Shown here piece by piece: positions 6,060 to 13,219 of a DNA stretch of 17,933 nucleotides. The stretch covers positions 1-17,933 of the forward strand of contig WOYM01000096.1 in assembly GCA_011620785.1 (NCBI GenBank), written 5' to 3'. The translations under genes and the position numbers were made by a program. Each line of letters opens with the position of its first letter. The first letter of the stretch is position 1. This DNA is from Methanothrix sp. (GTDB lineage: Archaea > Halobacteriota > Methanosarcinia > Methanotrichales > Methanotrichaceae). The notes under the pieces are model-generated. The model did not search any database and had not been told where the DNA came from. It was given only the letters and a program-made list of their open reading frames with translations.

Positions 6060-6515
6060 CTACCTCATCCTCTTGATAAGATCCGCCAAATTCTGGTGGA
6101 ATCCCAGATCTCCACCCTGTTGAGCGGTCTTCTTGGTGGTTCTTAAGCCCTTCCGAGCAGGGTGCAGCCTGAATATGGGCTTGATTTGCAGATCTTTCAG
6201 ACTGGCAGAGCCGGAGTTGATGGCTTTAGCCAGTTCCTTAAAAGATGAATAAGGTGTATTCTCCTTTAAATACTGCTCTGTCAGGCGTCGGTTGGCGCTC
6301 AGCCTGCCCCTTTTCTCTAAGAGCATAGCCAGAGTATCATCATCGATCTCGCCCCAGGCCACGTAGTCCTTGACCTTCTGGATCATGCCCCGGTAATGGG
6401 GATCTTCTTTGACCACAACGCAGTGGTTGACCCTATGAATATGGAGCATAGCCAGGGTGTCCTTGATATCCGGCCTGAGGTTCACCTCCCCTCTCAATCT
6501 CACTATGGCAAACAT
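6060..6515 (-). CDS. rpl30: Ribosomal protein uL30 (archaeal L30/eukaryotic L7 type)
   Basis: 151 residues, the long archaeal form, against about 60 in bacteria. The family core is at the N terminus (MFAIVRLRGEVNLRPDIKDTL), with the conserved RVNHCVVV strand near 28-35. A C-terminal extension resembling eukaryotic L7 follows (SLKDLQIKPIFRLHPARKG). It binds 23S rRNA on the large subunit. The ATG is two bases after the uS5 stop. GTGAGG, formed by the last uS5 codons, can serve as ribosome binding site. Confidence 0.95.
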   Translation of the reverse strand: MFAIVRLRGEVNLRPDIKDTLAMLHIHRVNHCVVVKEDPHYRGMIQKVKDYVAWGEIDDDTLAMLLEKRGRLSANRRLTEQYLKENTPYSSFKELAKAINSGSASLKDLQIKPIFRLHPARKGLRTTKKTAQQGGDLGFHQNLADLIKRMR

Positions 6516-6517
6516 CT

Positions 6518-7141
6518 TCAGGCCCTCACAGTTATGGTATTGATGAGCGCATTGTATGTCGCTTTAGCGAAGTTGATGGTGGTCCTGGTGGAGCCTGCGG
6601 TCCTGGTCCAGACATCCTTGATTCCGGCCATATCCATGACCTTCTTGCTCGTATCTCCGGCCGCAATGCCCAAGCCACGAGGCGCAGGGATGAGAACTAC
6701 CCGAACGCTTCCGGACTCACCCACTACCTGATAGGGCACAGTGTGAGGCTGGCCGCAACCACATTCCCAGCTGCCGCAGCCCCGGTTCACCTTCATAATG
6801 TTCCTCTTGGCATTATCGATGCCCTTTTTGATGGCTTTTCCCACCTGAACATCCTTTCCCTCGCCCAGGCCTATGTAGCCGTCCCTGTTGCCCACAATTA
6901 CTGTGGTTCTGAACTTGACCCTCCTCCCGGAGTCGGTCATCCTCTGAACCATGTTGATATCCAGAACCTCGTCCTCGAGCCCTGGAATGAGCGCATCTAT
7001 CAGTCCGGCCTCTTTTATGGGCAGGCCGGATGCAATGGCCTCATCGAAAGTGGTTACCTGACCCTCATAGACAAGCTTTCCAAGCCTCGTCTTGGGGACC
7101 CACTCCTCTTGGTAAAAATCGCGTTTCTTCTTCTGATCCAT
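6518..7141 (-). CDS. rps5: Ribosomal protein uS5 (S5)
   Basis: A 207-residue archaeal/eukaryotic-type S5 (eukaryotic S2), placed in the small subunit near the mRNA entry and decoding region. The double-stranded RNA-binding-like fold holds RTTVIVGNRDGYIGLGEGK (78-96), followed by the archaeal block CGSWECGCGQPH (122-133, Cys 122, 127 and 129) and the C-terminal domain IPAPRGLGIAAGD. N- and C-terminal extensions are normal for archaea. The ATG follows the uL18 stop by four bases, and GGGGTGAG, which contains that stop, is an excellent ribosome binding site. Confidence 0.97.
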   Translation of the reverse strand: MDQKKKRDFYQEEWVPKTRLGKLVYEGQVTTFDEAIASGLPIKEAGLIDALIPGLEDEVLDINMVQRMTDSGRRVKFRTTVIVGNRDGYIGLGEGKDVQVGKAIKKGIDNAKRNIMKVNRGCGSWECGCGQPHTVPYQVVGESGSVRVVLIPAPRGLGIAAGDTSKKVMDMAGIKDVWTRTAGSTRTTINFAKATYNALINTITVRA

Positions 7142-7145
7142 ACAC

Positions 7146-7655
7146 TCACCCCAGTATCTTCTCTTTAGCAGCCTCGAACTGGGCTACGGTGTCTTTTCCA
7201 GTAAAGCTCTTTATGTGCTCCCCTCTGATCCTCTCCTCATCCGGGAAGATCTCGGGGCTGTGGGGCACATCTACTCCTGCATCTACTACCCCCTTAATGG
7301 CGGCATAGATCCTGTTTCCTTTGGTGGAGGCATGCAGCCCTATGTCTGCTACTCCTCCTTCCACCCCAATAGCCAGCATCTTCTTGCCGAATAGCAGGCC
7401 TGTAAGGTATGCTGCAGGCAGATTGCCGACCGCTGAGGAGAAGCCGAATCCTTTAAGCTCCCGGGAGTTGACCGTCAGCAGGGTCTTGTCACCCTCGAGC
7501 TCTGCTACCACCAGCTGCAGAGTGGTGCTGGCATTGCTCTTCCTGATCACAACTCTCGGTCTCTTGGATAGCAATAGCTTATATCTGACATGATAGTTGG
7601 TCTTGCCCTCTTTCCTTCTGCGGAGAGGAACCTTATATCTCGGTCCAGTTGCCAA
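7146..7655 (-). CDS. rpl18: Ribosomal protein uL18 (L18), TTG start
   Basis: A 5S rRNA-binding large-subunit protein, 169 residues from the TTG at 7655. The family start M-ATGPRYKVP matches LATGPRYKVP here, so the longer reading from a TTG at 7673 (adding MLGVSD and overlapping eL19 by 17 bases) is less likely. GGGGTGAG (7660-7667) sits correctly for the 7655 TTG. The body has the archaeal motif RRRKEGKTNYHVRYKLLLS and the conserved GLHASTKGNRIYAAIKG segment. The gene begins one base after the eL19 stop, and uS5 follows four bases later. One of four probable UUG starts in this operon. Confidence 0.93.
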   Translation of the reverse strand: MATGPRYKVPLRRRKEGKTNYHVRYKLLLSKRPRVVIRKSNASTTLQLVVAELEGDKTLLTVNSRELKGFGFSSAVGNLPAAYLTGLLFGKKMLAIGVEGGVADIGLHASTKGNRIYAAIKGVVDAGVDVPHSPEIFPDEERIRGEHIKSFTGKDTVAQFEAAKEKILG

Positions 7656-7656
7656 G

Positions 7657-8118
7657 TCACTCACCCCGAGCAAGGCCCTTGGCCTTTATAAATGAATTCA
7701 TATGCGCTGTGCTCCTGTACTCTCCGCCCTTGGATTTGCGGTAGAGCAGTCGGTAAGCATGCCGGTCTATCTGGCCAGTATCCCGCAGCTCCCTGAGCCT
7801 CTTTCGCAGAGCCCGGATCTTGGTCATCCACAGCTCTTTGCGTGGTCTACGAGCGCCTTTGGCGCCCCTTCTGTGTCCAGGTCCCTTGCAATGGCCGTAG
7901 GCTCTCTTGGCATTCTTGGCCCTGATCCTTCCCCGGCTGTTGCCCTTCTTGGGCTTGGCTTTAATGTTGCCTTCGCTGATCTGAGAGCGAATATCCTCTC
8001 GGGTGATGGCATCGCCCAGGGCGCTTGCCAGCTCTGGATCGGGATTAATCCAGACCCGGCTCTCGCCGATATTCAGCTCAGATGCCGCCAGCCTTCGCTG
8101 GGTGGTAAATCCCGGCAT
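7657..8118 (-). CDS. rpl19e: Ribosomal protein eL19 (L19e)
   Basis: A 153-residue archaeal/eukaryotic-only large-subunit protein, mostly helical and very basic. Family features in order are the N-terminal LAASELNIGESRVWINP, then a Lys/Arg/Gly linker (KAKPKKGNSRGRIR, then GHRRGAKGARRPRKE) that lies against rRNA, then a C-terminal helix ending in YRKSKGGEYRS. Length is normal. The ATG is two bases after the eL32 stop, with GGAGG about nine bases upstream inside the end of eL32. Its own stop overlaps the ribosome binding site of uL18. Confidence 0.96.
   Translation of the reverse strand: MPGFTTQRRLAASELNIGESRVWINPDPELASALGDAITREDIRSQISEGNIKAKPKKGNSRGRIRAKNAKRAYGHCKGPGHRRGAKGARRPRKELWMTKIRALRKRLRELRDTGQIDRHAYRLLYRKSKGGEYRSTAHMNSFIKAKGLARGE
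7660..7667 (-). promoter_or_regulatory. Ribosome binding site deciding the uL18 TTG start
   Basis: GGGGTGAG on the minus strand, overlapping the last codons of eL19 and ending four bases before the TTG at 7655. It would be far downstream of the alternative TTG at 7673, so it favours the shorter protein. Confidence 0.65.
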
Positions 8119-8120
8119 GT

Positions 8121-8495
8121 TCAGGCCCCTCCTTTGGGATTGAGGATCTTGAGCCCCATCTCCGCAGCCTTAGCCTGAATATCCAGCCGCTTTTTCATCC
8201 CCACGGCAGAGGCAATACGCACTGCGCAACCTTGAGCGGCTGCCAGCTCTGCCACATTGTTCACCCTAATCTCAGCCAGTCCGCTGGGATGATATCCTCG
8301 AACGGCCTTTGGGCTTCCAAAGCCAGGTTGGACAACCCGGCCTTTGGCGGCTATATGCTGCCTGAGCTTATTGTGCAGGCCACGGGGCTTTCGCCAACTT
8401 GTGCCAAGCTTCTTCTTTTTATGTGAATCATGAAAGTTGAACTCGGGCTTCTTGGACTTCTGCCTGGTTCTGACTCTTAGCAATCTTTCTGCCAT
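8121..8495 (-). CDS. rpl32e: Ribosomal protein eL32 (L32e)
   Basis: A 124-residue large-subunit protein found in archaea and eukaryotes only. The basic KKKKLGTSWRKPRGLHNKLR stretch (27-46) and the following VVQPGFGSPKAVRGYHPSG are diagnostic of the family, as is the C-terminal VRIASAVGMKKR segment. It binds 23S rRNA on the solvent side. The gene is six bases from uL6, whose TGA stop is inside GAGGTGA, the ribosome binding site used here. Length is slightly short but within the archaeal range. Confidence 0.96.
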   Translation of the reverse strand: MAERLLRVRTRQKSKKPEFNFHDSHKKKKLGTSWRKPRGLHNKLRQHIAAKGRVVQPGFGSPKAVRGYHPSGLAEIRVNNVAELAAAQGCAVRIASAVGMKKRLDIQAKAAEMGLKILNPKGGA

Positions 8496-8501
8496 CCGAA
8501 T

Positions 8502-9032
8502 TCACCTCTTGTCTATCAGGTATATCCCATCCTGGAATATCCTGACATCGAAGCCATGCACCCTGGTCGCCTGTTCGATATTGGCCATGGTCTGGCCAAC
8601 ATTCTCCTTGTCGATGCCTGTAATCACGACTTCGTCTTTGCCTATCTCGACCTTGGTTCCCGGCAGAACTCGAGCAGATCGAGACTTCCTCTCGCCGAGG
8701 AAGTTGTTTATGATCAACTCATCGGAAGCTGCCTTGAGCTGGATGGGGAAGTGAGAGTACACGACCTTCATCCTGTACTCATATCCTTTTGTAACGCCGG
8801 TAACCATATTGTTTATGTGAGAGGCCAGCGTTCCCACCATTGCTCTGTGGCGCTTGCGGTCGACCCTGGAATTTACGACCACCTGAAGATCCTCTTTGCG
8901 GATCTCCAGGTTGGGATAGGAGAGTGTCCGGGATAACTCGCCTTTTGGCCCCTTAACCGTGACGACATTCCTGTCCACGGAGACTGTAACTCCTTCCGGG
9001 ATCTCTACCTGTCGCGCAATCTCTTTGACCAT
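8502..9032 (-). CDS. rpl6: Ribosomal protein uL6 (L6)
   Basis: A 176-residue large-subunit protein near the factor-binding centre, made of two repeated domains. The N-terminal repeat has VSVDRNVVTVKGPKGELSR (16-34). The second has NNFLGERKSRSARVLPG and a KDEVVITGIDKENVGQT segment typical of archaeal L6. Length is normal. The ATG is eight bases after the uS8 stop. AGGTGGT, formed by that TAG stop and the following bases, is the ribosome binding site. Confidence 0.96.
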   Translation of the reverse strand: MVKEIARQVEIPEGVTVSVDRNVVTVKGPKGELSRTLSYPNLEIRKEDLQVVVNSRVDRKRHRAMVGTLASHINNMVTGVTKGYEYRMKVVYSHFPIQLKAASDELIINNFLGERKSRSARVLPGTKVEIGKDEVVITGIDKENVGQTMANIEQATRVHGFDVRIFQDGIYLIDKR

Positions 9033-9040
9033 CAGACCAC

Positions 9041-9430
9041 CTAATATACATACGCCAGGAGCTGTCCTCCCAGGGACTGGGCCCTGGCATCAGAGTGGGC
9101 CATGACCCCTTTGTTGGTGCTCAGTATTAGCACCCCAAAGTTCTTGGCAGGGAGGAATCTCTTCTCCCACTTCTCCATCTCCGTAGCCTTGGTGGAGAAC
9201 CGCGGCTTGATGACACCGCAGCGGTTGATCCTTCCCAGGAGCTTCACCCGGAACATTCCTGACTTTCCATCATCGATAAACTCAAACTCACCGATGTATC
9301 CCCTATCCGCCATGACCTTCAGGGCCCTGCCTATGACTTTAGAGGCGGGATGGATGATACATTCAGGCTTGCCTACGCTCTCCGCATTCTTTATAACGGA
9401 CATCGCATCGGCCAGTGGATCCAACAACAA
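9041..9430 (-). CDS. rps8: Ribosomal protein uS8 (S8), probable TTG start
   Basis: A small-subunit primary binder of 16S rRNA, which in bacteria also represses the spc operon. From the TTG at 9430 it is 129 residues and begins M-LLDPLADAMSVIKNAE, in step with relatives beginning MVLLDPLANAL. A GTG at 9439, directly after the uS14 stop, would add three residues, but that GTG is itself part of AGGTGGT (9435-9441), the likely ribosome binding site. Family marks include the CIIHPASKVIG segment, GYIGEFEFIDDGK, the archaeal insert, and the C-terminal TNKGVMAHSDAR-GGQLLAYVY. Identity is certain; the start is a reasoned choice among GTG 9439 and TTG 9430, 9427 and 9424. Confidence 0.94.
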   Translation of the reverse strand: MLLDPLADAMSVIKNAESVGKPECIIHPASKVIGRALKVMADRGYIGEFEFIDDGKSGMFRVKLLGRINRCGVIKPRFSTKATEMEKWEKRFLPAKNFGVLILSTNKGVMAHSDARAQSLGGQLLAYVY

Positions 9431-9434
9431 CGCA

Positions 9435-9441
9435 ACCACCT
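9435..9441 (-). promoter_or_regulatory. Ribosome binding site for uS8, overlapping the uS14 stop
   Basis: AGGTGGT on the minus strand includes the last two bases of the uS14 TAG stop. It ends four bases before the TTG at 9430, the same spacing seen at the uS19 and uL18 starts. Confidence 0.55.
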
Positions 9442-9592
9442 ACGAATACTTTTCAAATCCCATTTCAGGGGCGATCTCTCGGAAGCACTGCCGGCACAGG
9501 TAGATACCGTATTTTCTAACCAGGCCGCTTTTTCGGCTGCAACGCTTGCAAACGTTTGCTCCTCTTCCATAGACCTTCTTGCCTTTCTTCAT
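9440..9592 (-). CDS. rps14: Ribosomal protein uS14 (S14), zinc-binding, 50 residues
   Basis: Read directly between uL5 and uS8: ATG at 9592, TAG ending at 9440, 50 residues. It begins MKKGKKVYGRGANVCKRCSR and ends in GFEKYS. Four cysteines form C15-x2-C18 and C33-x2-C36, the zinc ribbon of archaeal/eukaryotic S14 (eukaryotic S29). RKYGIYLCRQCFREIA between and after them is the family signature. It sits in the head of the small subunit. The start overlaps the uL5 stop by four bases (ATGA), and the stop lies within the ribosome binding site of uS8. The gene is small and easily missed, but position, length and zinc motif leave little doubt. Confidence 0.97.
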   Translation of the reverse strand: MKKGKKVYGRGANVCKRCSRKSGLVRKYGIYLCRQCFREIAPEMGFEKYS

Positions 9593-10104
9593 GCTGCCTC
9601 CAAGACCTCAACGCCGAACTTCTTCTTGATGAACTCCACGGTATCGTCCTGACCCAGCCTCTGCCTGCTTGGCAGCTTCTTTTTGGCCACCCTTCTCCGG
9701 GCTATTCTGTAGCCGGCCCTCTTCAAGGCTACGGAGACATCCATGCCGAAGATGCCTATCTCCGGGTCATATCTCATCCCGGGAAAGTCGGTGTGCTCCT
9801 CGATACCAAAGGAGAAGTTGCCCTGCTGATCGAACTGGCTCATCTTCAGGCTGTTGCCCGCGGCTTTGAGGGCGAGGACCAGAAAGTCCTCCGCTGCTTT
9901 CCCTCGCAAGGTAAGCTTGGCGCCAATGGGCTCCTTCTTTTTTATGTTGAATGTGGGCAGAGTCTTCTTGGCCATGGAGCGGACTGGCTGCTGTTTGGTG
10001 ATCGTCTTCATGATAGTCTCAGCGTTCACCAGCCTCTGACCGCTCTCTCCTACCCCCACATGCACGACGACCTTGTCGATGCGGGGCTCGAGCATTACAT
10101 TCAT
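9589..10104 (-). CDS. rpl5: Ribosomal protein uL5 (L5)
   Basis: A 171-residue 5S rRNA-binding protein of the central protuberance. Archaeal L5 marks are PRIDKVVVHVGVGESGQRL (7-25), the LTGQ-like TITKQQPVRSMAKKTLPTF region, and IPGM-like FPGMRYDPEIGIFGMDVSV, followed by RRRVAKKKLPSRQ. Length is typical. The ATG overlaps the eS4 stop (ATGA) and its own stop overlaps uS14 (ATGA), so three genes in a row are coupled by overlap. Another ATG three codons in is possible, but the overlap favours the first. Confidence 0.96.
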   Translation of the reverse strand: MNVMLEPRIDKVVVHVGVGESGQRLVNAETIMKTITKQQPVRSMAKKTLPTFNIKKKEPIGAKLTLRGKAAEDFLVLALKAAGNSLKMSQFDQQGNFSFGIEEHTDFPGMRYDPEIGIFGMDVSVALKRAGYRIARRRVAKKKLPSRQRLGQDDTVEFIKKKFGVEVLEAA

Positions 10105-10805
10105 CTGGCGGCCCCCAGTTTGATGACGGGACTGTCCGTTCCGATCATATAGACGTACTCCTCTATGGTCTCGAACACCTTGTCTCCGGATATTATGACC
10201 CGGTTGGGCTGAGAGCTCTTCACCTTTATGATATCCTTGATCTTCCCCGTCTGGCCGCTGTGCTTCCCGCCCACGACCATGGCCAGGTTGCCAACCTTGA
10301 ACTCGATCCTTTCATCGATATCTTTTTCGGGTATAGAGAGAACCAGAGAGTCGCCCACTTTGTAGTCACCTTCCGCCAGCTTATTCGAGCCGTCGGATAG
10401 GTTGAGCTGCTGCTTATTGCCTTTGAGGATGGTTTTATTCTCGATCCGGGCCAGCTTTCTCGCTCTTCCCGGCTCAAGGAGGCTCAGATAGAACATCCCC
10501 TTCTCGTCCTTCAGCATTCTGTACTGCTGATCGAGCAGAGGCAGACCAATCACATCGAATATGCCTATGGGGAGCTTATGATCCTTCTGGGATTTGCCGT
10601 CCACCAGAACCTTGCCCTCATAAAGGACCCTCTTGGCCTCGCGGGCGTTATCCACCAGCTTGAGCATATCCCTGATCACCATCAAGAGCGGCATGCTGTT
10701 CATGGATGAATGAGGGCCTGGGCTGCTCTTGGGGACCCATACGCTGGTCTTTCTGGCAACCGGCCAGCTAACCGGGATAGTCAGCCTCTTCTGATGTCTG
10801 CTCAT
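10101..10805 (-). CDS. rps4e: Ribosomal protein eS4 (S4e)
   Basis: A 234-residue small-subunit protein of archaea and eukaryotes. The N terminus (HQKRLTIPVSWPVARK-SVWVPKSSPGPHS) is the family signature. An S4-type RNA-binding domain covers about 42-105 (REAKRVLYEGKVLVDGK), and a KOW motif lies at about 172-194 (GNLAMVVGGKHSGQTGKIKD). Length is normal for archaea. It overlaps uL24 by ATGA at its start and uL5 by ATGA at its end. Its position between uL24 and uL5 is the classic archaeal insertion into the bacterial spc order. Confidence 0.96.
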   Translation of the reverse strand: MSRHQKRLTIPVSWPVARKTSVWVPKSSPGPHSSMNSMPLLMVIRDMLKLVDNAREAKRVLYEGKVLVDGKSQKDHKLPIGIFDVIGLPLLDQQYRMLKDEKGMFYLSLLEPGRARKLARIENKTILKGNKQQLNLSDGSNKLAEGDYKVGDSLVLSIPEKDIDERIEFKVGNLAMVVGGKHSGQTGKIKDIIKVKSSQPNRVIISGDKVFETIEEYVYMIGTDSPVIKLGAAR

Positions 10806-11161
10806 TCAGATCGCCTCTCAAAGATCTTCTCCCTCTCTGCATCCTCAAGCTCGAGCTTGACGATCACCACATTCGAGGGGTGAATGGTTCTGGGCACCTC
10901 GGTTCCATCGGCACGGTAGTTGCTCACTCCCGCTACCTTTATGGTGCATCTCTTGATGTCTACTTCCTCGACTGCACCTTCTGTGCCGGCGTGATCTCCA
11001 CGCACCACCTTGACCGTATCGCCCTTGCGGAGCTGAGCATTGCGTTTCTTCAGCTCTTCACGCAGGGCCCGGCTTAAGGGGGCGTGCATGTACTTTTGAC
11101 GCCGATGCAGCGGTGCAGTGTACCTCTCTTTCCGCTGCTTTCTGGGCTGTTTCGTAATCAT
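10802..11161 (-). CDS. rpl24: Ribosomal protein uL24 (L24)
   Basis: A 119-residue protein near the exit of the polypeptide tunnel and an early assembly factor. The archaeal N-terminal extension (KQPRKQRKERYTAPLHRRQK) precedes a KOW domain (about 47-74, KGDTVKVVRGDHAGTEGAVEEVD), with the conserved RTIHPSNVVI after it. The start is taken at the ATG at 11161, seven bases after the uL14 stop and preceded by GTGATGATT. A reading from further upstream (11176) would add five residues not seen in the family and would overlap uL14. Confidence 0.95.
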   Translation of the reverse strand: MITKQPRKQRKERYTAPLHRRQKYMHAPLSRALREELKKRNAQLRKGDTVKVVRGDHAGTEGAVEEVDIKRCTIKVAGVSNYRADGTEVPRTIHPSNVVIVKLELEDAEREKIFERRSE

Positions 11162-11168
11162 AGAATCA

Positions 11169-11567
11169 TCACACAATTATGGATGCCGCGGAGGCGATCT
11201 TGCCGAACCTCTCCGCTACCTCACGGGCCACAGGTCCCTTAACCTCGGAGCCCTTTGGTACGCCCTCATCGTCCACTATGACGGCTGCGTTATCCTCGAA
11301 CTTCACTCTGAGGCCGTCGGGCCTGCGAAACTCCTTCCTCTGGCGGATGATGACAGCTTTAAAGATCTGCTTTCTCATCTCAGGAGTTCCCTTCTTAACG
11401 GACACGATCACTATATCCCCGATTCCTGCGCAGGGCTGTCTATTTTTCACGCCTCGGTAGTTCTTTACCGAGATAACGTGTAGCGTCCGCGCACCTGTAT
11501 TGTCTACACAATCCAGGTATGCGCCAGTGTTGATCGCCCTTGGGATCTTGGCCTTCTGTCCTCTCAT
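11169..11567 (-). CDS. rpl14: Ribosomal protein uL14 (L14)
   Basis: 132 residues, the usual archaeal size. It binds 23S rRNA at the subunit interface, and its surface is used by anti-association factors. It begins MRGQKAKIPRAINTGAYLDC, with DNTGARTLHVISVKNYRG next and IFKAVIIRQRKEFRR later, all conserved. The ATG at 11567 overlaps the uS17 stop by ATGA and has GGAGGT eight bases upstream. An in-frame extension to 11618 lies wholly inside uS17 and is rejected. The C terminus (FGKIASAASIIV) matches the archaeal family. Confidence 0.96.
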   Translation of the reverse strand: MRGQKAKIPRAINTGAYLDCVDNTGARTLHVISVKNYRGVKNRQPCAGIGDIVIVSVKKGTPEMRKQIFKAVIIRQRKEFRRPDGLRVKFEDNAAVIVDDEGVPKGSEVKGPVAREVAERFGKIASAASIIV

Positions 11568-11884
11568 TTCAAGACCTCCACTACCACATAGGATTTGGTC
11601 TTGGAGAGGGGCCGACACTCAGCTATTTTGACACGATCTCCTGCCTTGGCTTCCAGGCATGGAGGATTGTGCGCATGGATCTTGGACTGCCTCTTCTCAA
11701 ATCGTTCGTACTTCGTTGCTTTCTTTTCAAACTTGCGCATAACTACCACGGTGTTATCCATCTTGTCGCTGACCACAGTGCAACTGAAGACCTGGCCGCG
11801 TACGGGAAGGGTACCATGGAAGGGACACTTGGGATCGTTGCACTCCTTTTCCGGGGGGGCTACGTCCAGTCCGATATCCCTCAT
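11564..11884 (-). CDS. rps17: Ribosomal protein uS17 (S17)
   Basis: 106 residues, archaeal type, a primary 16S rRNA binder with an OB fold. It begins MRDIGLDVAPPEKECNDPKC. C15, C20 and H23 in the N-terminal ECNDPKCPFHG block are typical of archaeal and eukaryotic forms and absent from bacterial S17. The OB core follows with VVVMRKFEKKATKYERFEKR and IHAHNPPC. The ATG at 11884 overlaps the rnp1 stop by ATGA. AGGTGGA just upstream is the ribosome binding site, so the GTG at 11893, which is part of it, is not used. Confidence 0.96.
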   Translation of the reverse strand: MRDIGLDVAPPEKECNDPKCPFHGTLPVRGQVFSCTVVSDKMDNTVVVMRKFEKKATKYERFEKRQSKIHAHNPPCLEAKAGDRVKIAECRPLSKTKSYVVVEVLK

Positions 11885-12174
11885 AACTTCCACCTCGTCC
11901 TCTGCATTCTTTTGCTTATTCTGTTCTCAGGTTGCGAGATCAAAACCGAGCCCGCGACCCTCGCCCTCTGCCCATCTGGCAGGGTGAAGGTCAGGCTGGC
12001 ATTCTTTTTTGGAATGCGCAAGACCTTGCGCTCTGTCTCCAAAAGGAATGTGTTCCTGGTCTCGTCCACAATCCTTCCCCTGAGCCCGACGATACCCGGC
12101 TCGCTGTTAGACTCGACCTGAACATCCAGGCCAATGAGCTCGTGCCTCGCCAGGTTCGTGGGGTTGAGCTTCAC
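11881..12174 (-). CDS. rnp1: Ribonuclease P protein component 1 (Rpp29/Pop4 homologue)
   Basis: A 97-residue Sm-like barrel protein that, with Rpp21, binds the specificity domain of the archaeal RNase P RNA and aids removal of tRNA 5' leaders. Family marks are the N-terminal LARHELIGLDVQV, then GLRGRIVDETRNTFLLET (30-47) and RKVLRIPKKNASLTF, with a basic C-terminal helix (ISKRMQRTRWK). Length is normal. The GTG start overlaps the uL29 stop as GTGA. Its stop overlaps uS17 as ATGA. Its location between uL29 and uS17 is widely conserved in archaea. In some, such as Methanocaldococcus, a SUI1 gene lies between uL29 and this gene; there is none here. Confidence 0.95.
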   Translation of the reverse strand: MKLNPTNLARHELIGLDVQVESNSEPGIVGLRGRIVDETRNTFLLETERKVLRIPKKNASLTFTLPDGQRARVAGSVLISQPENRISKRMQRTRWKL

Positions 12175-12371
12175 TTCCTTCGCTCCGTCTGGACCGTCTT
12201 GATCCGGGCAATCGTCCTGCGGATGTCTTTGATCCTCCCCGGCTTCTCCGGGGCGCCACCGGCAGTGACGACGCCTCTCTCGCGGATGAGCTCACTCTCG
12301 AGCTTATGCAGCTCCTCGGATATCTCTTCCGCGTTCATGTTTCTTATCTCATCAATCTTGAAGATGGCCAT
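12171..12371 (-). CDS. rpl29: Ribosomal protein uL29 (L29)
   Basis: A 66-residue protein at the tunnel exit, part of the docking site for SRP and chaperones. It is a helical hairpin: MAIFKIDEIRNMNAEE, a first helix with HKLESELIRERG, a loop GGAPEKPGRI, then a second helix with IRRTIARIKTVQTERRK. The GRIKDIRRTIARIKT motif is diagnostic. The ATG at 12371 is chosen because GTGATCC, a near-perfect complement to the 16S rRNA tail, precedes it by two bases. The GTG at 12380, which would add three residues, is part of that site. It starts five bases after the uS3 stop and ends overlapping rnp1. Confidence 0.95.
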   Translation of the reverse strand: MAIFKIDEIRNMNAEEISEELHKLESELIRERGVVTAGGAPEKPGRIKDIRRTIARIKTVQTERRK

Positions 12372-12376
12372 TTGGA

Positions 12377-13219
12377 TCACTCATCCTTAAGGACGGGCTC
12401 GCTCTCCGCCTTTTCTTCAGAAAGGGGAGCAATCTCTGTCGCGTTCTCTGCAGACATGGATGGCTCTTCCAGGGGCTCAGGCTTGACCTCGACCGCCTCG
12501 GGCTCTGATTCCAGGAGCTGGTCCAATTCGCTCTTCTTCTCCTCAGCGGGCGCTGGTGTTGGCGCGGGCACAGGAGCAGGAGCGGGTGCGGCTGATGGTG
12601 CTGGTTCTGGTGCCGGTGGCGCCTGTGGAGCTTCAATCTGGAAGTCGTCTGGCAGCCGGACATCCGGTGGGATGATCCTGACCTGACAGCCGATGACTCC
12701 CAGCTTCTTTACTGCCACAGAGTAGCCCCGATCCACCAGGTCTATGGCTGGCTTGCCGGAATGCTTGATGTAGCCAGCGATGAACTTCTCTGTTCGGGAT
12801 CGTGGACCGGTCAGCTTGCCGCTGATCACTATCTCACAGCCTAAAGCTCCAGCGTCCATCACCCTTCGCATCATGGACTGGCCGGCCTTCCGGAAGTACC
12901 AGCCCCGCTCCAGGGACGATGCCAGACGGTTGGCCACCACTCGGCCGTTGAGGTCGCCCCGGCCCACATCCTGCACATCTATCTGGGGATTGTCCAGGTG
13001 GAACCTGCGATCCAAGTCACGGGTTATCTTGCGGATGAGCTTGCCGCCTTTGCCTATGACCATCCCCGGTTTTTCCGCATAGACGGTGATCTGAGTGCCC
13101 ATGGGGGTGCGGTTCATCTGCATGCCGCCGTATCCTGCTCTCTCCAGCTCATCAGCCAGATACTCATTGACCAGGGCCTTGGTTATGCCCTCGGCCACGA
13201 ACTTCTTCTCGACGGACAT
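12377..13219 (-). CDS. rps3: Ribosomal protein uS3 (S3) with long Ala/Pro and acidic tail
   Basis: A 280-residue small-subunit protein at the mRNA entry. Residues 1-196 are a normal archaeal S3: VAEGITKALVNEYLADEL (8-25), a type II KH domain with MVIGKGGK (53-60), then the C-terminal S3 domain ending RIIPPDVRLPDDF. After this comes a tail of about 84 residues. The first 30 are almost all Ala and Pro; the rest are rich in Glu, with a LDQLLESE patch. Tails of this kind occur in some archaeal S3 proteins, but this one is long and is coded by repetitive GC-rich DNA (about 12545-12625). The start is the ATG at 13219, sharing one base with the uL22 stop (TGATG), behind GAGGTGA. An extension to 13306 would lie inside uL22. 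Confidence 0.96.
   Translation of the reverse strand: MSVEKKFVAEGITKALVNEYLADELERAGYGGMQMNRTPMGTQITVYAEKPGMVIGKGGKLIRKITRDLDRRFHLDNPQIDVQDVGRGDLNGRVVANRLASSLERGWYFRKAGQSMMRRVMDAGALGCEIVISGKLTGPRSRTEKFIAGYIKHSGKPAIDLVDRGYSVAVKKLGVIGCQVRIIPPDVRLPDDFQIEAPQAPPAPEPAPSAAPAPAPVPAPTPAPAEEKKSELDQLLESEPEAVEVKPEPLEEPSMSAENATEIAPLSEEKAESEPVLKDE

Noticed and set aside
7702..8178. A 158-codon plus-strand open frame with hydrophobic stretches
   Set aside because: Antisense to eL19 and eL32. The hydrophobic look comes from reading Arg/Lys codons on the opposite strand.
12545..12625. Repetitive GC-rich DNA as a possible repeat element or CRISPR-like array
   Set aside because: It is codon-level low complexity coding Ala and Pro in uS3, with no unit of fixed length and no spacers.
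12306..12686. Gly/Ala-rich plus-strand open frame opposite the uS3 tail
   Set aside because: The reverse complement of Ala/Pro repeats gives Gly/Ala repeats automatically. No start signal or conserved feature.
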